A DNA stretch of 40,624 bases from DRTC01 sp964521025 (GTDB lineage Bacteria > Cloacimonadota > Cloacimonadia > Cloacimonadales > TCS61), in contig CAZFPK010000025.1 of NCBI GenBank assembly GCA_964521025.1, forward strand, positions 1-40,624. The letters run 5' to 3'. This document shows positions 8,251-17,200 of this stretch, in pieces. The notes under the pieces were generated by a model that saw only the letters and a list, made by a program, of their open reading frames with translations, had not been told where the DNA came from and did not search any database. Made by a program: the position numbers and the translations under genes. Numbering within the stretch: position 1 is the stretch's first letter; the number at the start of each line of letters is the position of its first letter.

Positions 8251-9582
8251 ATGACAATGAAAGAATTTCTCGCTTATATCGAAGCGAAAAATCCCTGTCA
8301 GCCTGAATTTATGCAGGCAGTAACAGAAGTCGTCGAATCTATTTGGGATGTTTATAATGCTAATCCTGCCTTTGTGGAAGCAAAGGTTCTGGAAAGGATA
8401 ATCGAACCGGAAAGAGTGTTGATGTTCCGTGTTCCCTGGGTAGATGACAAAGGTGAAGTTCAAGTAAATCGCGGTTTCAGAGTTGAATTCAATAGTGCTA
8501 TCGGACCTTACAAAGGTGGACTTCGTTTCCATCCTTCAGTAAATTTGAGCATTTTAAAATTCCTCGGTTTCGAACAGGTTTTCAAAAACAGCCTGACTAC
8601 CCTGCCTATGGGTGGTGGAAAAGGCGGAACTAATTTTGATCCGAAAGGAAAATCTGATAATGAAGTTATGCGTTTCTGTCAGTCTTTTATGAGCGAACTT
8701 TATCGTCATATCGGACCAAATACTGATGTTCCGGCTGGAGATATTGGTGTTGGCGGAAGAGAAATCGGTTATATGTTCGGAATGTATAAGAAAATCAGGA
8801 ACGAATTTGTCGGAATCCTGACTGGAAAAGGTTTGAATTGGGGTGGAAGTTTAATTCGACCGGAAGCAACAGGTTATGGTTGTGTTTATTTTGCCGAAGA
8901 AATGCTGAAAACTAAAGGTGATTCCTTCAAAGGCAAAACAGTAACAGTATCAGGTTCAGGAAATGTTGCTCAATATACAACTGAAAAAGTTAATGAACTC
9001 GGTGGAAAAGTAGTAACACTTTCCGATTCAAGTGGATATATTTATGATCCGGACGGCATCGATGCTGAAAAACTTGCTTATGTAATGGAACTTAAAAATA
9101 TCAAACGCGGCAGGATCAAAGAATATGCAGACAAATATGGCGCTCAATATTTTGAAGGTAAAAGACCGTGGGAAGTTAAATGCGATGTTGCTTTGCCGAG
9201 TGCTACTCAAAACGAAATTGACGAAGATGATGCAAAAACTCTGATTGCCAATGGTTGTTATGTTGTAGCAGAAGGTGCAAATATGCCTTCGACTCCGGAA
9301 GCGACCGAAGTTTATCTCAAAAATAAAATTCTCTACGGACCTGGTAAGGCTGCCAATGCCGGCGGTGTTGCAACTTCAGGACTGGAAATGTCTCAAAACA
9401 GTTTAAGACTTTCCTGGACAAGAGAAGAAGTCGATGAAAGACTGCATAACATTATGAAAGCAATTCATTCTCAATGCGTCGAATACGGCAAAGATGGTGA
9501 TTTCATCAATTATGTGAACGGAGCAAATATTGCCGGTTTCCTCAAAGTTGCCAATGCTATGCTCGATCATGGTGTTGTTTAG
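8251..9582 (+). CDS. gdhA: NADP-type glutamate dehydrogenase
   Basis: 443 residues, close to the usual size of the NADP-dependent biosynthetic enzyme. It aminates 2-oxoglutarate with ammonium, in the cytoplasm. Seen: YKGGLRFHP 87-95, K112 region (QVFKNSLTTLPMGGGKGG) with K124 as expected catalytic lysine, PAGDIGVGGRE 161-171 with D164, the nucleotide-fold glycines SGSGNVAQ 233-240, and TLSDSSG after the second strand, the pattern of NADP-linked GdhA. The start ATG 8251 is preferred over an in-frame TTG at 8221 because GGAGG lies at 8240-8244. A paired terminator-like structure follows. Together with the 13-1296 enzyme the cell has both a biosynthetic and a catabolic-type glutamate dehydrogenase. 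Confidence 0.96.
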   Translation: MTMKEFLAYIEAKNPCQPEFMQAVTEVVESIWDVYNANPAFVEAKVLERIIEPERVLMFRVPWVDDKGEVQVNRGFRVEFNSAIGPYKGGLRFHPSVNLSILKFLGFEQVFKNSLTTLPMGGGKGGTNFDPKGKSDNEVMRFCQSFMSELYRHIGPNTDVPAGDIGVGGREIGYMFGMYKKIRNEFVGILTGKGLNWGGSLIRPEATGYGCVYFAEEMLKTKGDSFKGKTVTVSGSGNVAQYTTEKVNELGGKVVTLSDSSGYIYDPDGIDAEKLAYVMELKNIKRGRIKEYADKYGAQYFEGKRPWEVKCDVALPSATQNEIDEDDAKTLIANGCYVVAEGANMPSTPEATEVYLKNKILYGPGKAANAGGVATSGLEMSQNSLRLSWTREEVDERLHNIMKAIHSQCVEYGKDGDFINYVNGANIAGFLKVANAMLDHGVV

Positions 9583-9599
9583 ATAGAACTTTTACCTTG

Positions 9600-9640
9600 C
9601 GAAGGTTTCTGCCGGAGTTTTTCTTCTTGCTTAACCTTCG
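9600..9640 (+). other. Hairpin downstream of gdhA
   Basis: Perfect 8-bp stem cgaaggtt (9600-9607) with aaccttcg (9633-9640), no T tract; may be part of the 3-prime end structure. Confidence 0.5.
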
Positions 9641-9661
9641 GAATGGTTGTAATTATATCAT

Positions 9662-9701
9662 AAAACCTGTCGGAATCTTTTTTCCCTGCAGGTTTTTTTT
9701 T
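9662..9701 (+). terminator. Rho-independent terminator of gdhA
   Basis: AAAACCTG (9662-9669) pairs with CAGGTTTT (9689-9696), extended by a T run to 9701; loop of 19 nt. Confidence 0.7.
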
Positions 9702-9766
9702 ACCCAAAAATCTTTACTAATTAAATTGTTTTAAAAAAATGTTTTTTCAAAATCCGGAGGAGAATA

Positions 9767-10519
9767 ATGAATCAGCATATATCAGAAACTGCAAAGATCG
9801 GAAAAGATACGAAAATCGGTTTTAACTGCGTGATCATGGATGAGGTTTCGATTGGAGATAATTGTCTGATCGGAAATAATGTCGTTATTTATGAAAGTTC
9901 GAATATTGGAAATGATGTCAGGATCGATGATAACACGATTATTGGAAAAAAACCGTTGAGTTCACCGAGAAGTATCTTTAAAGTCGATCCCAACCTTAAA
10001 CCTGCAGAAATTGGGAATATGTGTCAGATCGGAGCAAATGTTGTTATCTATGTGCAGGCTAATATCGGGAATAATAATTTAATCGCAGACCTTGCCACAA
10101 TTCGAGAGAATGTAATAATCGGTGATTTGAACATTATTGGAAGAAATGTCACGATCGAGAATTTCACCAAGATCGGTGACCGCAATAAATTTGAGACAAA
10201 TTCGTATATCACCGCCTATTCGGAGGTTGGAGATTATTGTTTTGTTGCTCCGGCAGTTGCTACCAGCAATGATAATTATATGGCCCGTGATCAGGATAGA
10301 TATAAACATTTCAAAGGTGTTATTATAAAAAATGGTGGACGGATTGGAGTTAACGCTACTATTCTTCCCGGAAAAACTATTTATGAAGATGGAATGGTTG
10401 CCGGAGGAAGTGTTGTTACTAAAGATGTGACTAAAGAAGATATCTGGCTGGGAAATCCGGCAAAAAATTTCGGGAAAGTTCCTGAACCTCAACTCCTGAA
10501 AAATAATCTGGATAAATGA
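9767..10519 (+). CDS. Left-handed beta-helix (hexapeptide repeat) acyltransferase
   Basis: 250 residues made almost wholly of hexapeptide repeats of the [IV]G-x-[ND] kind (IGKDTKIG, IGDNCLIG, IGNDVRID, IGDLNIIG, IGVNATIL), the LpxA/WbbJ-type left-handed beta-helix that moves acetyl or acyl groups from CoA or ACP to sugars. The C-terminal DIWLGNPAK ending is typical of sugar O- or N-acetyltransferases of surface polysaccharide synthesis. Start ATG 9767 follows CCGGAGGAG. The next gene is a polyprenol-phosphate sugar transferase in the same direction, which supports an envelope-glycan role. The acceptor sugar is not decidable; it lacks the usual length and context for LpxA or LpxD. Confidence 0.85.
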   Translation: MNQHISETAKIGKDTKIGFNCVIMDEVSIGDNCLIGNNVVIYESSNIGNDVRIDDNTIIGKKPLSSPRSIFKVDPNLKPAEIGNMCQIGANVVIYVQANIGNNNLIADLATIRENVIIGDLNIIGRNVTIENFTKIGDRNKFETNSYITAYSEVGDYCFVAPAVATSNDNYMARDQDRYKHFKGVIIKNGGRIGVNATILPGKTIYEDGMVAGGSVVTKDVTKEDIWLGNPAKNFGKVPEPQLLKNNLDK

Positions 10520-10602
10520 ATTTGTTGTTTTAATGATTTAGAAATTTGGTGATTGTAAAATAACTTGCCAAAGTGTTCTCTCGAAAAGAAATAAGGAAAA
10601 TT

Positions 10603-11316
10603 ATGAAAACATTAGTTATAATTCCAACCTATAACGAAGCGGAAAATATTTCTCAAATAATCGAGGAAGTTCTTTCCCAGCACGATAGTATCGAGATTCT
10701 TGTTGTCGATGATAATTCTCCTGATAATACTGCTCATATTGTTCAAGGAATGCAAAAAGATAATGCAAAAATTCATATCCTCAAAAGGAAAGGCAAACTT
10801 GGTCTCGGCTCTGCTTATGTCGAAGGTTTCAGGTATGCTCTGATCCAGAAATTCGATTATATTTTCGAGATGGATGCTGATTTTTCACACGATCCGAAAA
10901 TGATCCCGGAGATGTTGAAAGAAATTCAAAACAATGATCTGATCATCGGTTCCAGGTACATTTCAGGTATGAATATCGTGAATTGGCCACTGCGTCGCTT
11001 GATCTTGAGTTTTATGGCTTCCATGTATGTCCGCATCATCACCGGAATGCCGGTTAAAGATCCAACCGGAGGTTTTAAATGTTTCCGAAGAAAAGTGTTG
11101 GAAAGTATTAACCTTGATAAAATCCTGTCGGATGGATATTCATTTCAAATTGAGATGAATTACAGAACCTGGATCAAGAAATTCAGGATAAAAGAAATTC
11201 CGATTATTTTTACGGATAGAAGAAGCGGACAGTCAAAGATGTCCAAAAAAATTGTTCGGGAAGCATTTTTTGTTGTTTGGAGATTATTGTTTTTAAAGTT
11301 GAGGGGGAAGATATAG
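10603..11316 (+). CDS. Polyprenol-phosphate mannosyltransferase-like GT2
   Basis: 237 residues. Soluble GT-A glycosyltransferase of family 2, like dolichol/polyprenol-phosphate mannose synthase: VIIPTYNEAENI at the N-terminus, VVDDNSPDNT, then MDADFSHDP with the DxD metal motif, GSRYISG, and DPTGGFKCFRR plus DGYSFQIEM near the acceptor loop. No transmembrane tail, so it is the short form. It would charge an undecaprenyl-type carrier with mannose (or glucose) on the inner face of the membrane. Start ATG 10603 is preferred to the in-frame GTG at 10573 because AAGGA lies about 6 nt before it and the mature motif begins at once. It follows the hexapeptide acyltransferase gene. Confidence 0.9.
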   Translation: MKTLVIIPTYNEAENISQIIEEVLSQHDSIEILVVDDNSPDNTAHIVQGMQKDNAKIHILKRKGKLGLGSAYVEGFRYALIQKFDYIFEMDADFSHDPKMIPEMLKEIQNNDLIIGSRYISGMNIVNWPLRRLILSFMASMYVRIITGMPVKDPTGGFKCFRRKVLESINLDKILSDGYSFQIEMNYRTWIKKFRIKEIPIIFTDRRSGQSKMSKKIVREAFFVVWRLLFLKLRGKI

Positions 11317-11480
11317 TTTCTCTGTTATTCTGTCCGGCAGCTGCCGGATGCTTTTCTTACAAGATTAAGAATCTCCGGTTTTGATGTTAATACAAAGTTG
11401 TAGATTCCTAGCAAGATGCTGTTGAAAGATTCCGTCTCTTTCAGGAAAGAGAAATCCTCGGAATGACATCCTGAAAACAA
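11317..11480 (+). repeat. Repeat-like intergenic region with a hairpin
   Basis: Contains agaatctccggttttga, akin to cassettes at 33011 and 37070, and a perfect 8-bp hairpin tctctttc-ag-gaaagaga (about 11438-11455). The ending aatcctcggaatgacatcctg resembles aggatgacag at about 33169. No gene seen. Confidence 0.45.
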
Positions 11481-12821
11481 ATGAAAAAATTGATCAGAAT
11501 AATCAAAAATTTACACATTGATAAACTCGTTTTCAAAGGTTATGGATTGGGATTCGATAATTCCGTTCCTGTATTTGTATTAAATGCTGTTCCGGAAGAT
11601 ATCCTCGATGTTGTTATCGATTATCAAAAAAAAGATGTATTGTTCGGCAGTATCCGTAAAATAATCAAACCTTCACAATTTAGAAAAGAAGCAGAATGTG
11701 AAGTTTTCGGAAGATGCGGAGGTTGTGATTGGCTGCATATTTCTTACCCTGATCAACTTCGATTTAAACAGGATATTATTAAAGAAATATTTCAGAAATT
11801 CCAAAATGTAAACATCGAATCGATTATAGCATCCTCAAAACATTTTTTTTATCGCAATAAAAGTTTTCTTCCTCTTTCGGAAAGGTTTGATCAGCCGGTT
11901 ATCGGGATGTTCGAGAGAAATTCACATCGTGTCATATCTCATAAAAATTGTCTTATCCAACCTGAAATATTCATGCAGATCAGCAGACAATTCCTGAAAT
12001 ATATAAAACTTACAAAAACCACGATTTATAATGAAAGAACCGGAAAAGGAACTCTCAGACATATCGGTTTCAGGATTTCAGGATCATCAAAAGAAATATT
12101 GGTGGTCGTTGTTACAAAGAGTTCGAAACTGCCGTTCACAAAACAATTAGTAAGGATATTATCGGAAAATTTCCCGCAAATTTCCGGGATAATCCAGAAT
12201 ATTAATCCTGATCCGGGGAATAGAATTCTCAGCAAAAAAGAAAAGATACTCTTTGGAAAAGACCATCTTTTTGAGAAAATCGGAAATCTCATATTCAGAC
12301 TGAATTACCGCTCTTTTTTCCAGGTAAATAACGGGATTGCGGAAAAATTATATTCCTTTATTAAGGATAACATCAAAGAAAATTCAGTTGTTATCGATGC
12401 CTTCAGCGGGATCGGAACTATCGGACTTTTTATTTCCAATAAAGCAAAACAGGTTTTTTGCATCGAGAATAATGAGCAAGCTGTTATCGATGCGGAATTT
12501 AATGCAAAACTAAATAATATCAAAAATTGCATGTTTATAAGAAACTATGTCGAAGACGAAATTCAGGTTTTATGCAGTCAAAATCAAATAGATACGATCA
12601 TTTTCGATCCGCCTAGAAAAGGTTTGAATGAAAAAATCATTAATGTGATTTCGGAAAATAAAATCGGACAGATCATTTACATAAGCTGCAATCCTTCGAC
12701 GCAGGTTCGTGATGTTGGAAAATTTATTGATTTGGGATATCAAATCGGGAAAATGCAGCCTTTCGATATGTTCCCGCAAACTTATCATATAGAAAATGTC
12801 GTGATTTTGAAGAAAAATTGA
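11481..12821 (+). CDS. rlmD: RlmD/TrmA-family RNA (uracil-5-)-methyltransferase with Fe-S cluster
   Basis: 446 residues. Transfers a methyl group from S-adenosylmethionine to C5 of uridine in RNA, most often 23S rRNA U1939. Seen: an N-terminal TRAM-like beta barrel (about 1-62), cluster cysteines C73, C79, C82 and the later HKNC, the SAM motif DAFSGIGTIGLF, FDPPRKG, and YISCNPS with C403 as the expected catalytic nucleophile. Which uridine (tRNA U54 or rRNA) cannot be settled; the Fe-S form favours the RlmD/RlmCD group. The ATG 11481 has no strong Shine-Dalgarno sequence. Its stop overlaps the start of the next gene by one base (TGATG). Confidence 0.9.
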   Translation: MKKLIRIIKNLHIDKLVFKGYGLGFDNSVPVFVLNAVPEDILDVVIDYQKKDVLFGSIRKIIKPSQFRKEAECEVFGRCGGCDWLHISYPDQLRFKQDIIKEIFQKFQNVNIESIIASSKHFFYRNKSFLPLSERFDQPVIGMFERNSHRVISHKNCLIQPEIFMQISRQFLKYIKLTKTTIYNERTGKGTLRHIGFRISGSSKEILVVVVTKSSKLPFTKQLVRILSENFPQISGIIQNINPDPGNRILSKKEKILFGKDHLFEKIGNLIFRLNYRSFFQVNNGIAEKLYSFIKDNIKENSVVIDAFSGIGTIGLFISNKAKQVFCIENNEQAVIDAEFNAKLNNIKNCMFIRNYVEDEIQVLCSQNQIDTIIFDPPRKGLNEKIINVISENKIGQIIYISCNPSTQVRDVGKFIDLGYQIGKMQPFDMFPQTYHIENVVILKKN

Positions 12822-13264
12822 TGAAATATTTTATTTCTATATTTGTATTTTTTATATTGATGGCCTGTTCCGAGCTGTCTTCTCCTGAAGAAGTAAATAT
12901 AGCCGTGATTAAAGATATTTTAGAAAATATTGAACATGCTTTTAATTTTGATAATCTCGAAGAGATTATGCTCAATTATCACCCGGATTTTCTGCATAAC
13001 GGGGATAATTATCAAAACGAGGAACTACGCTGGCAAATCCGTTTGATCGACTTTGTCGAGATAAAGATAGAAAACATCGAAATTGATTTTCTTACAGAAT
13101 TTTCAGCAATTGCCGGTTTTAAATTAATCTTCAAAACGATTGACGATGAATTAGAGTTTTCCGAACCTTCAAATGAGAATGGGGACATCTCCTTTTTTCA
13201 TAAAGAATCCGGTGTTTGGAAAATTCTAGGAAATCAAACCGAAACCAGAAAAGAGCAACTTTGA
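12821..13264 (+). CDS. Small lipoprotein, NTF2-like
   Basis: 147 residues. A short signal sequence ends in the lipobox LMAC with C16 as the lipidated cysteine. The rest (VIKDILENIEHAFNFDNLEEIMLNY ... WKILGNQ) has the helix plus curved-sheet pattern of NTF2/SnoaL-like proteins with a terminal WKI strand, but no catalytic residues can be named. ATG 12821 overlaps the stop of the RNA methyltransferase gene, suggesting coupled translation; a TTG one codon earlier is possible. Convergent with the Cache protein gene, 3 nt between stop codons. Function unknown; fold assignment is inference. Confidence 0.75.
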   Translation: MKYFISIFVFFILMACSELSSPEEVNIAVIKDILENIEHAFNFDNLEEIMLNYHPDFLHNGDNYQNEELRWQIRLIDFVEIKIENIEIDFLTEFSAIAGFKLIFKTIDDELEFSEPSNENGDISFFHKESGVWKILGNQTETRKEQL

Positions 13265-13267
13265 GTT

Positions 13268-13819
13268 TTACCTGTTATAATATGCTCCGCACCCGATAAA
13301 ACTGTTTTCATCAAATTTTTTAAGAAAGGTTAATTTCGGTTCGATTTTATAAGTTTCGTAATTTCGCCAGTTATATTTTGACCAACCTGAATCTTCTGTT
13401 TTCATAATTTCAATGAATTCTTTAATAAAGAATTTTCCAAAAGAGTCTTTCAAATCGTATTGATTCGTTCCTATCAGGTCTTCTTCTCCACCGTGAACCA
13501 GGATATTTCCTTTCAGATCGATCACAAACAGATAAAGATCTTTGTAATAAAAAATACTGTTCTTTCTCATAAATTCGGAAAAGGCTTTTTCTTTTCCATG
13601 TTTATGAAAATAATCGATCCCTTTAATAACCATATCCTTTGCTTCTTCCGGTGAGCCGACCTTATGTTCGGTTCTGGTGAAGTTTTCTGAGTTCATTCCT
13701 TTTTTTGTTTTCTGAATCTTATCTGAAGAATTCAAAAATGAAGTATTATTATTAATTTCGGAATATAGAAAACTCGAAATTAAAATAATAAGAATCAAAA
13801 ATCCGGTTAACTTTTTCAT
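13268..13819 (-). CDS. Exported single-Cache-domain protein
   Basis: 183 residues. An N-terminal hydrophobic stretch (KKLTGFLILIILISSFLYS) is a probable signal peptide. Residues about 60-180 match the Cache_2 type ligand-binding domain: AKDMVIKGIDYF, AFSEFMRKNSIFYYKDLYLF, VIDLKGNILVHG and a terminal GCGAYY. Such domains usually sense small ligands outside the membrane as part of chemoreceptors or kinases; here there is no output domain, so it would be a free periplasmic binding protein. On the minus strand, GGAGG lies just before ATG (13819). No operon partner; convergent with the lipoprotein gene. Confidence 0.82.
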   Translation of the reverse strand: MKKLTGFLILIILISSFLYSEINNNTSFLNSSDKIQKTKKGMNSENFTRTEHKVGSPEEAKDMVIKGIDYFHKHGKEKAFSEFMRKNSIFYYKDLYLFVIDLKGNILVHGGEEDLIGTNQYDLKDSFGKFFIKEFIEIMKTEDSGWSKYNWRNYETYKIEPKLTFLKKFDENSFIGCGAYYNR

Positions 13820-14221
13820 AAAACCTCCAAAAGAACTTTATTGATTTTTTAAATCCATTTTGGAATTAACGCAAATCATATACCAAAACTTAAACACTGT
13901 AAATGATGCATAAATCAAAGTTTTTTGCACTCAATTCAAAAGAAGTTATTATAAAAATTATAAATCGAAGTATTTAACCATTATCAAATTTATAAAGATT
14001 TTAATTGACATGAATATAACTGATTTCTGATTTTGTAAATGGTTTTGCGAAGAAATGAATATGTTGTTAATATCTCTAAAAAAAGGAGTTTTTGAAGTTT
14101 AATATCGCAGTTATGTTTCTGATTTTACTATCGCATTTACGATTTTTTAATCGTCAATCTTATTATTTAATCTTGATCGTAAACATTAAAATCGTGATTT
14201 ACTTTTAAAGGAGGAAAAATC
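13820..14221 (+). other. 402-bp divergent promoter region with atcg-rich stems
   Basis: No gene. It holds the leader of the minus-strand Cache gene and of the large exported protein. TTGACA at 14005-14010 followed by TTTTG at 14031-14035 is a possible promoter. Positions 14137-14215 contain several mutually complementary words: ACGATT (14139-14144) with AATCGT (14149-14154), a GATCGTAAA and an AATCGTGATTTAC, so alternative stems can form ahead of the AAAGGAGG that precedes ATG 14222. Confidence 0.45.
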
Positions 14222-17200
14222 ATGAAAAAATTATTTCTTTTATTGATGTTGGTTTTACTACTTTGGCAATTATCCGCACGAGTTCAGGATCCCGATCCGC
14301 CAACTCTAACTGCTGAATGTAAACTGAAACCAACAGGAGAAATCACTCGTGACTGGCCCCATCCGACGAAATGGGATCAGATGGATGGCATCGATTCTTA
14401 TAGCGGTTCAAGTTTTATTTGTAACGACGGACCAAATGACGCGTTATCCGCCGATGATTTTGAGTGTACTGAAACCGGTTGGATCACCGATATCCGCTTT
14501 GCCGGATTCTCATATTACGGAAATGAATATATCGATCAATTCCGCGTTACGGTCTGGAGCGACTATCCTGCTACTCTCCAAGATGAAAGTCATCCCGATC
14601 AATTATTATGGGAGGTTTATGTAGATCAAGCTGATCCACTTGATATTTTAGGAATCGGCTGGACAGATCTAACCGACGGCACATTTCGCATTAATCTACC
14701 CGGTGGAGATTGGTTCTACCAGGAAGGAACAGAAGCAAACCCGATTATTTACTGGATTGGAATTCAAGGTGTAATGGTCGATGATGATTTTGAAGATTAT
14801 TTCTATTGGAATTTCAGAGACCGTTATATTTCTCCCTGGAATGATGATGCTGCCTTTTATTCAATCTCCTACAGTTATCCGCCCTGGTATAATTGGGGCT
14901 GGGAAAGTCATGCAGGTAATTTAATAGAACTTTATGAAGGTCCTTTTCCAACTAACTGGGATTCCTCGGCAGATATGGCTTTCAAACTTTCAGGATTGAA
15001 AGAGGATTCCGAAACTAAATGGGAACAACCTCCGGATCTGACTCCCAACGGCATCGATGTCCATGCTACTGCCGATATGTATGCGCAAGATCCACCTCAT
15101 ATTCTGGCTGATGATTTCTTGTGTACGACGACCGGTTACATTACTGATATCCACATCTGGGGATCATGGTTATCAGACATGTTCCCTTATGGAAATAGTC
15201 CGGAACAATGTGAATTCACTTTAAGCATTCACGCAGATATCCCGGCAGTAGGTCAGGAATATAGCAGACCGGGAGATGTACTCTGGTATAAGACCTTACA
15301 GACAACCGATATTGAATGGTTTAATGATGTAATTGAAGATTGGTATGATCCTTATACGGGGCAATGGCTCGATAATGATCATTATGTTTGCATTAAATAC
15401 AATTTCTATTTGAACGAAGCTGATTATTTCATGCAGACCGGAACCCCTGAAGAACCCGTTGTTTACTGGCTCGATGTCCAGGCAAAACCTTTAGATCCAG
15501 CTATGGAAGATGCTCGTTTTGGTTGGAAAACCTCTTATGAACATTGGAATGACGATGCTGTTTGGGGAATTGGCAACGAACCGTTTGCGGGACCCTGGAA
15601 TGAATTGATCTATCCAACCGGACATGAATATGAAGGTCAATCCATAGATCTTGCTTTTGCGATCACGACTGAACCAGAACCTGAAGAATATGATTTCGGT
15701 GATGCTCCCGAAGGTGACGGGAAAGTCGCATATCCGTCTTTAGGAGTCGATGGATTTTTCCCGACCTGTATTTCGGTTGGACCAGGTGGATATGTCCAGC
15801 ATGGAGACGGAGCTGGTAATCATGATGCCTGGTTTGGTCAATCTGTTGACGATGAAACCGATGGAAACGAAGGGAACTGCCCGGGTTGTTTCCCGACTTA
15901 TGATGATGATGAATGTTATAATGATGGAGATGCTGGTTTGATTATGCCGGAGCCATTTACGATCGATGCCGGGATAAATGTTGTTCCTTGTGCGTTATCT
16001 GCCGGTACTTCCCTGGGAATTCTTTGTGACACAGCTGTCTGGGGAGTTGATATCGATATTGATATTGTCAACACTTCCACGAATGATATTTTTGTTAATG
16101 TGATCTTTGATTGGAACCAAGATGGATACTGGATAAATGATATTAGTACTCAATGTACATCTGGTTACACACCGGAACATGTTCTGGTTAATTTCCTGAT
16201 CCCGATCGGGTATTCAGGTCCTTTATCAGGTCTTAATCCGCCTGATTTTGTTATCGGTCCTAATAGCGGTTATGTCTGGGCAAGATTTACTATTTCAGAT
16301 GCTCAAGTGTCCTCAGAGGAATGGGATGGTTCAGGTACTTTTGTAGATGGTGAATCGGAAGATTACTTGATTCTAATAGAAGAACCGGAAAACTTGGATT
16401 ACGGAGATTGTCCCGATCCGACATACCCGACATTAAATGCAAGTGATGGAGCTCGTCACACAATTGTCGATAGTATTTATATGGGAAATCTTATCGACGG
16501 AGAATCTGACGGTTTGCAGGATCCAAATGCTATGGGGGACGATAACGATAATCTAGCTGACGAAGACGGAGTTGTTTTCACCGGACTATTTATTCCGGGT
16601 GAAGTTACCGTTGTAACTGTAGATGTTACAACAGACGGATATCTCAATGCCTGGATCGATTATGGTATCGATGGTGGTTGGGCTGAAGTAGGTGATCAAA
16701 TATTTACTAATGAACCTGTTGTTGCCGGAGCCAATAATTTCAATGTAACAATTCCGAATACAGCAACATCGGGAACAACATTTACCCGGTTCAGATATAA
16801 TACGGCAGGCAGTTTAGGATACATCAGTCAAGCAAATGATGGAGAAGTCGAAGATTATGAGATTTACATCGAAGAACTGGATTATGGAGATGCTCCTGAT
16901 CCCACTTATGAAACGCTTTTTGTAAATGATGGTGCCCGTCATTTAATCGGTCGTTATGCAATGTACTACCTGGGTGTAAGTATTGATTCTGATCCTGATG
17001 GTCAACCCGATGCAACTGCAACCGGAGATGATAATGACGGCAATGATGACGAAGACGGAGTATTATTCGTTACTCCGCTGATTCCGGGAGAACAGGGAGC
17101 AGTTTATGTAAATGCTTCTGCTCCGGGTTTTTTAAATGCCTGGATAGACTTTGATGCAAGCGGAATTTGGGATGCAGGAGAGCAAATCTTTCTAGATCAA

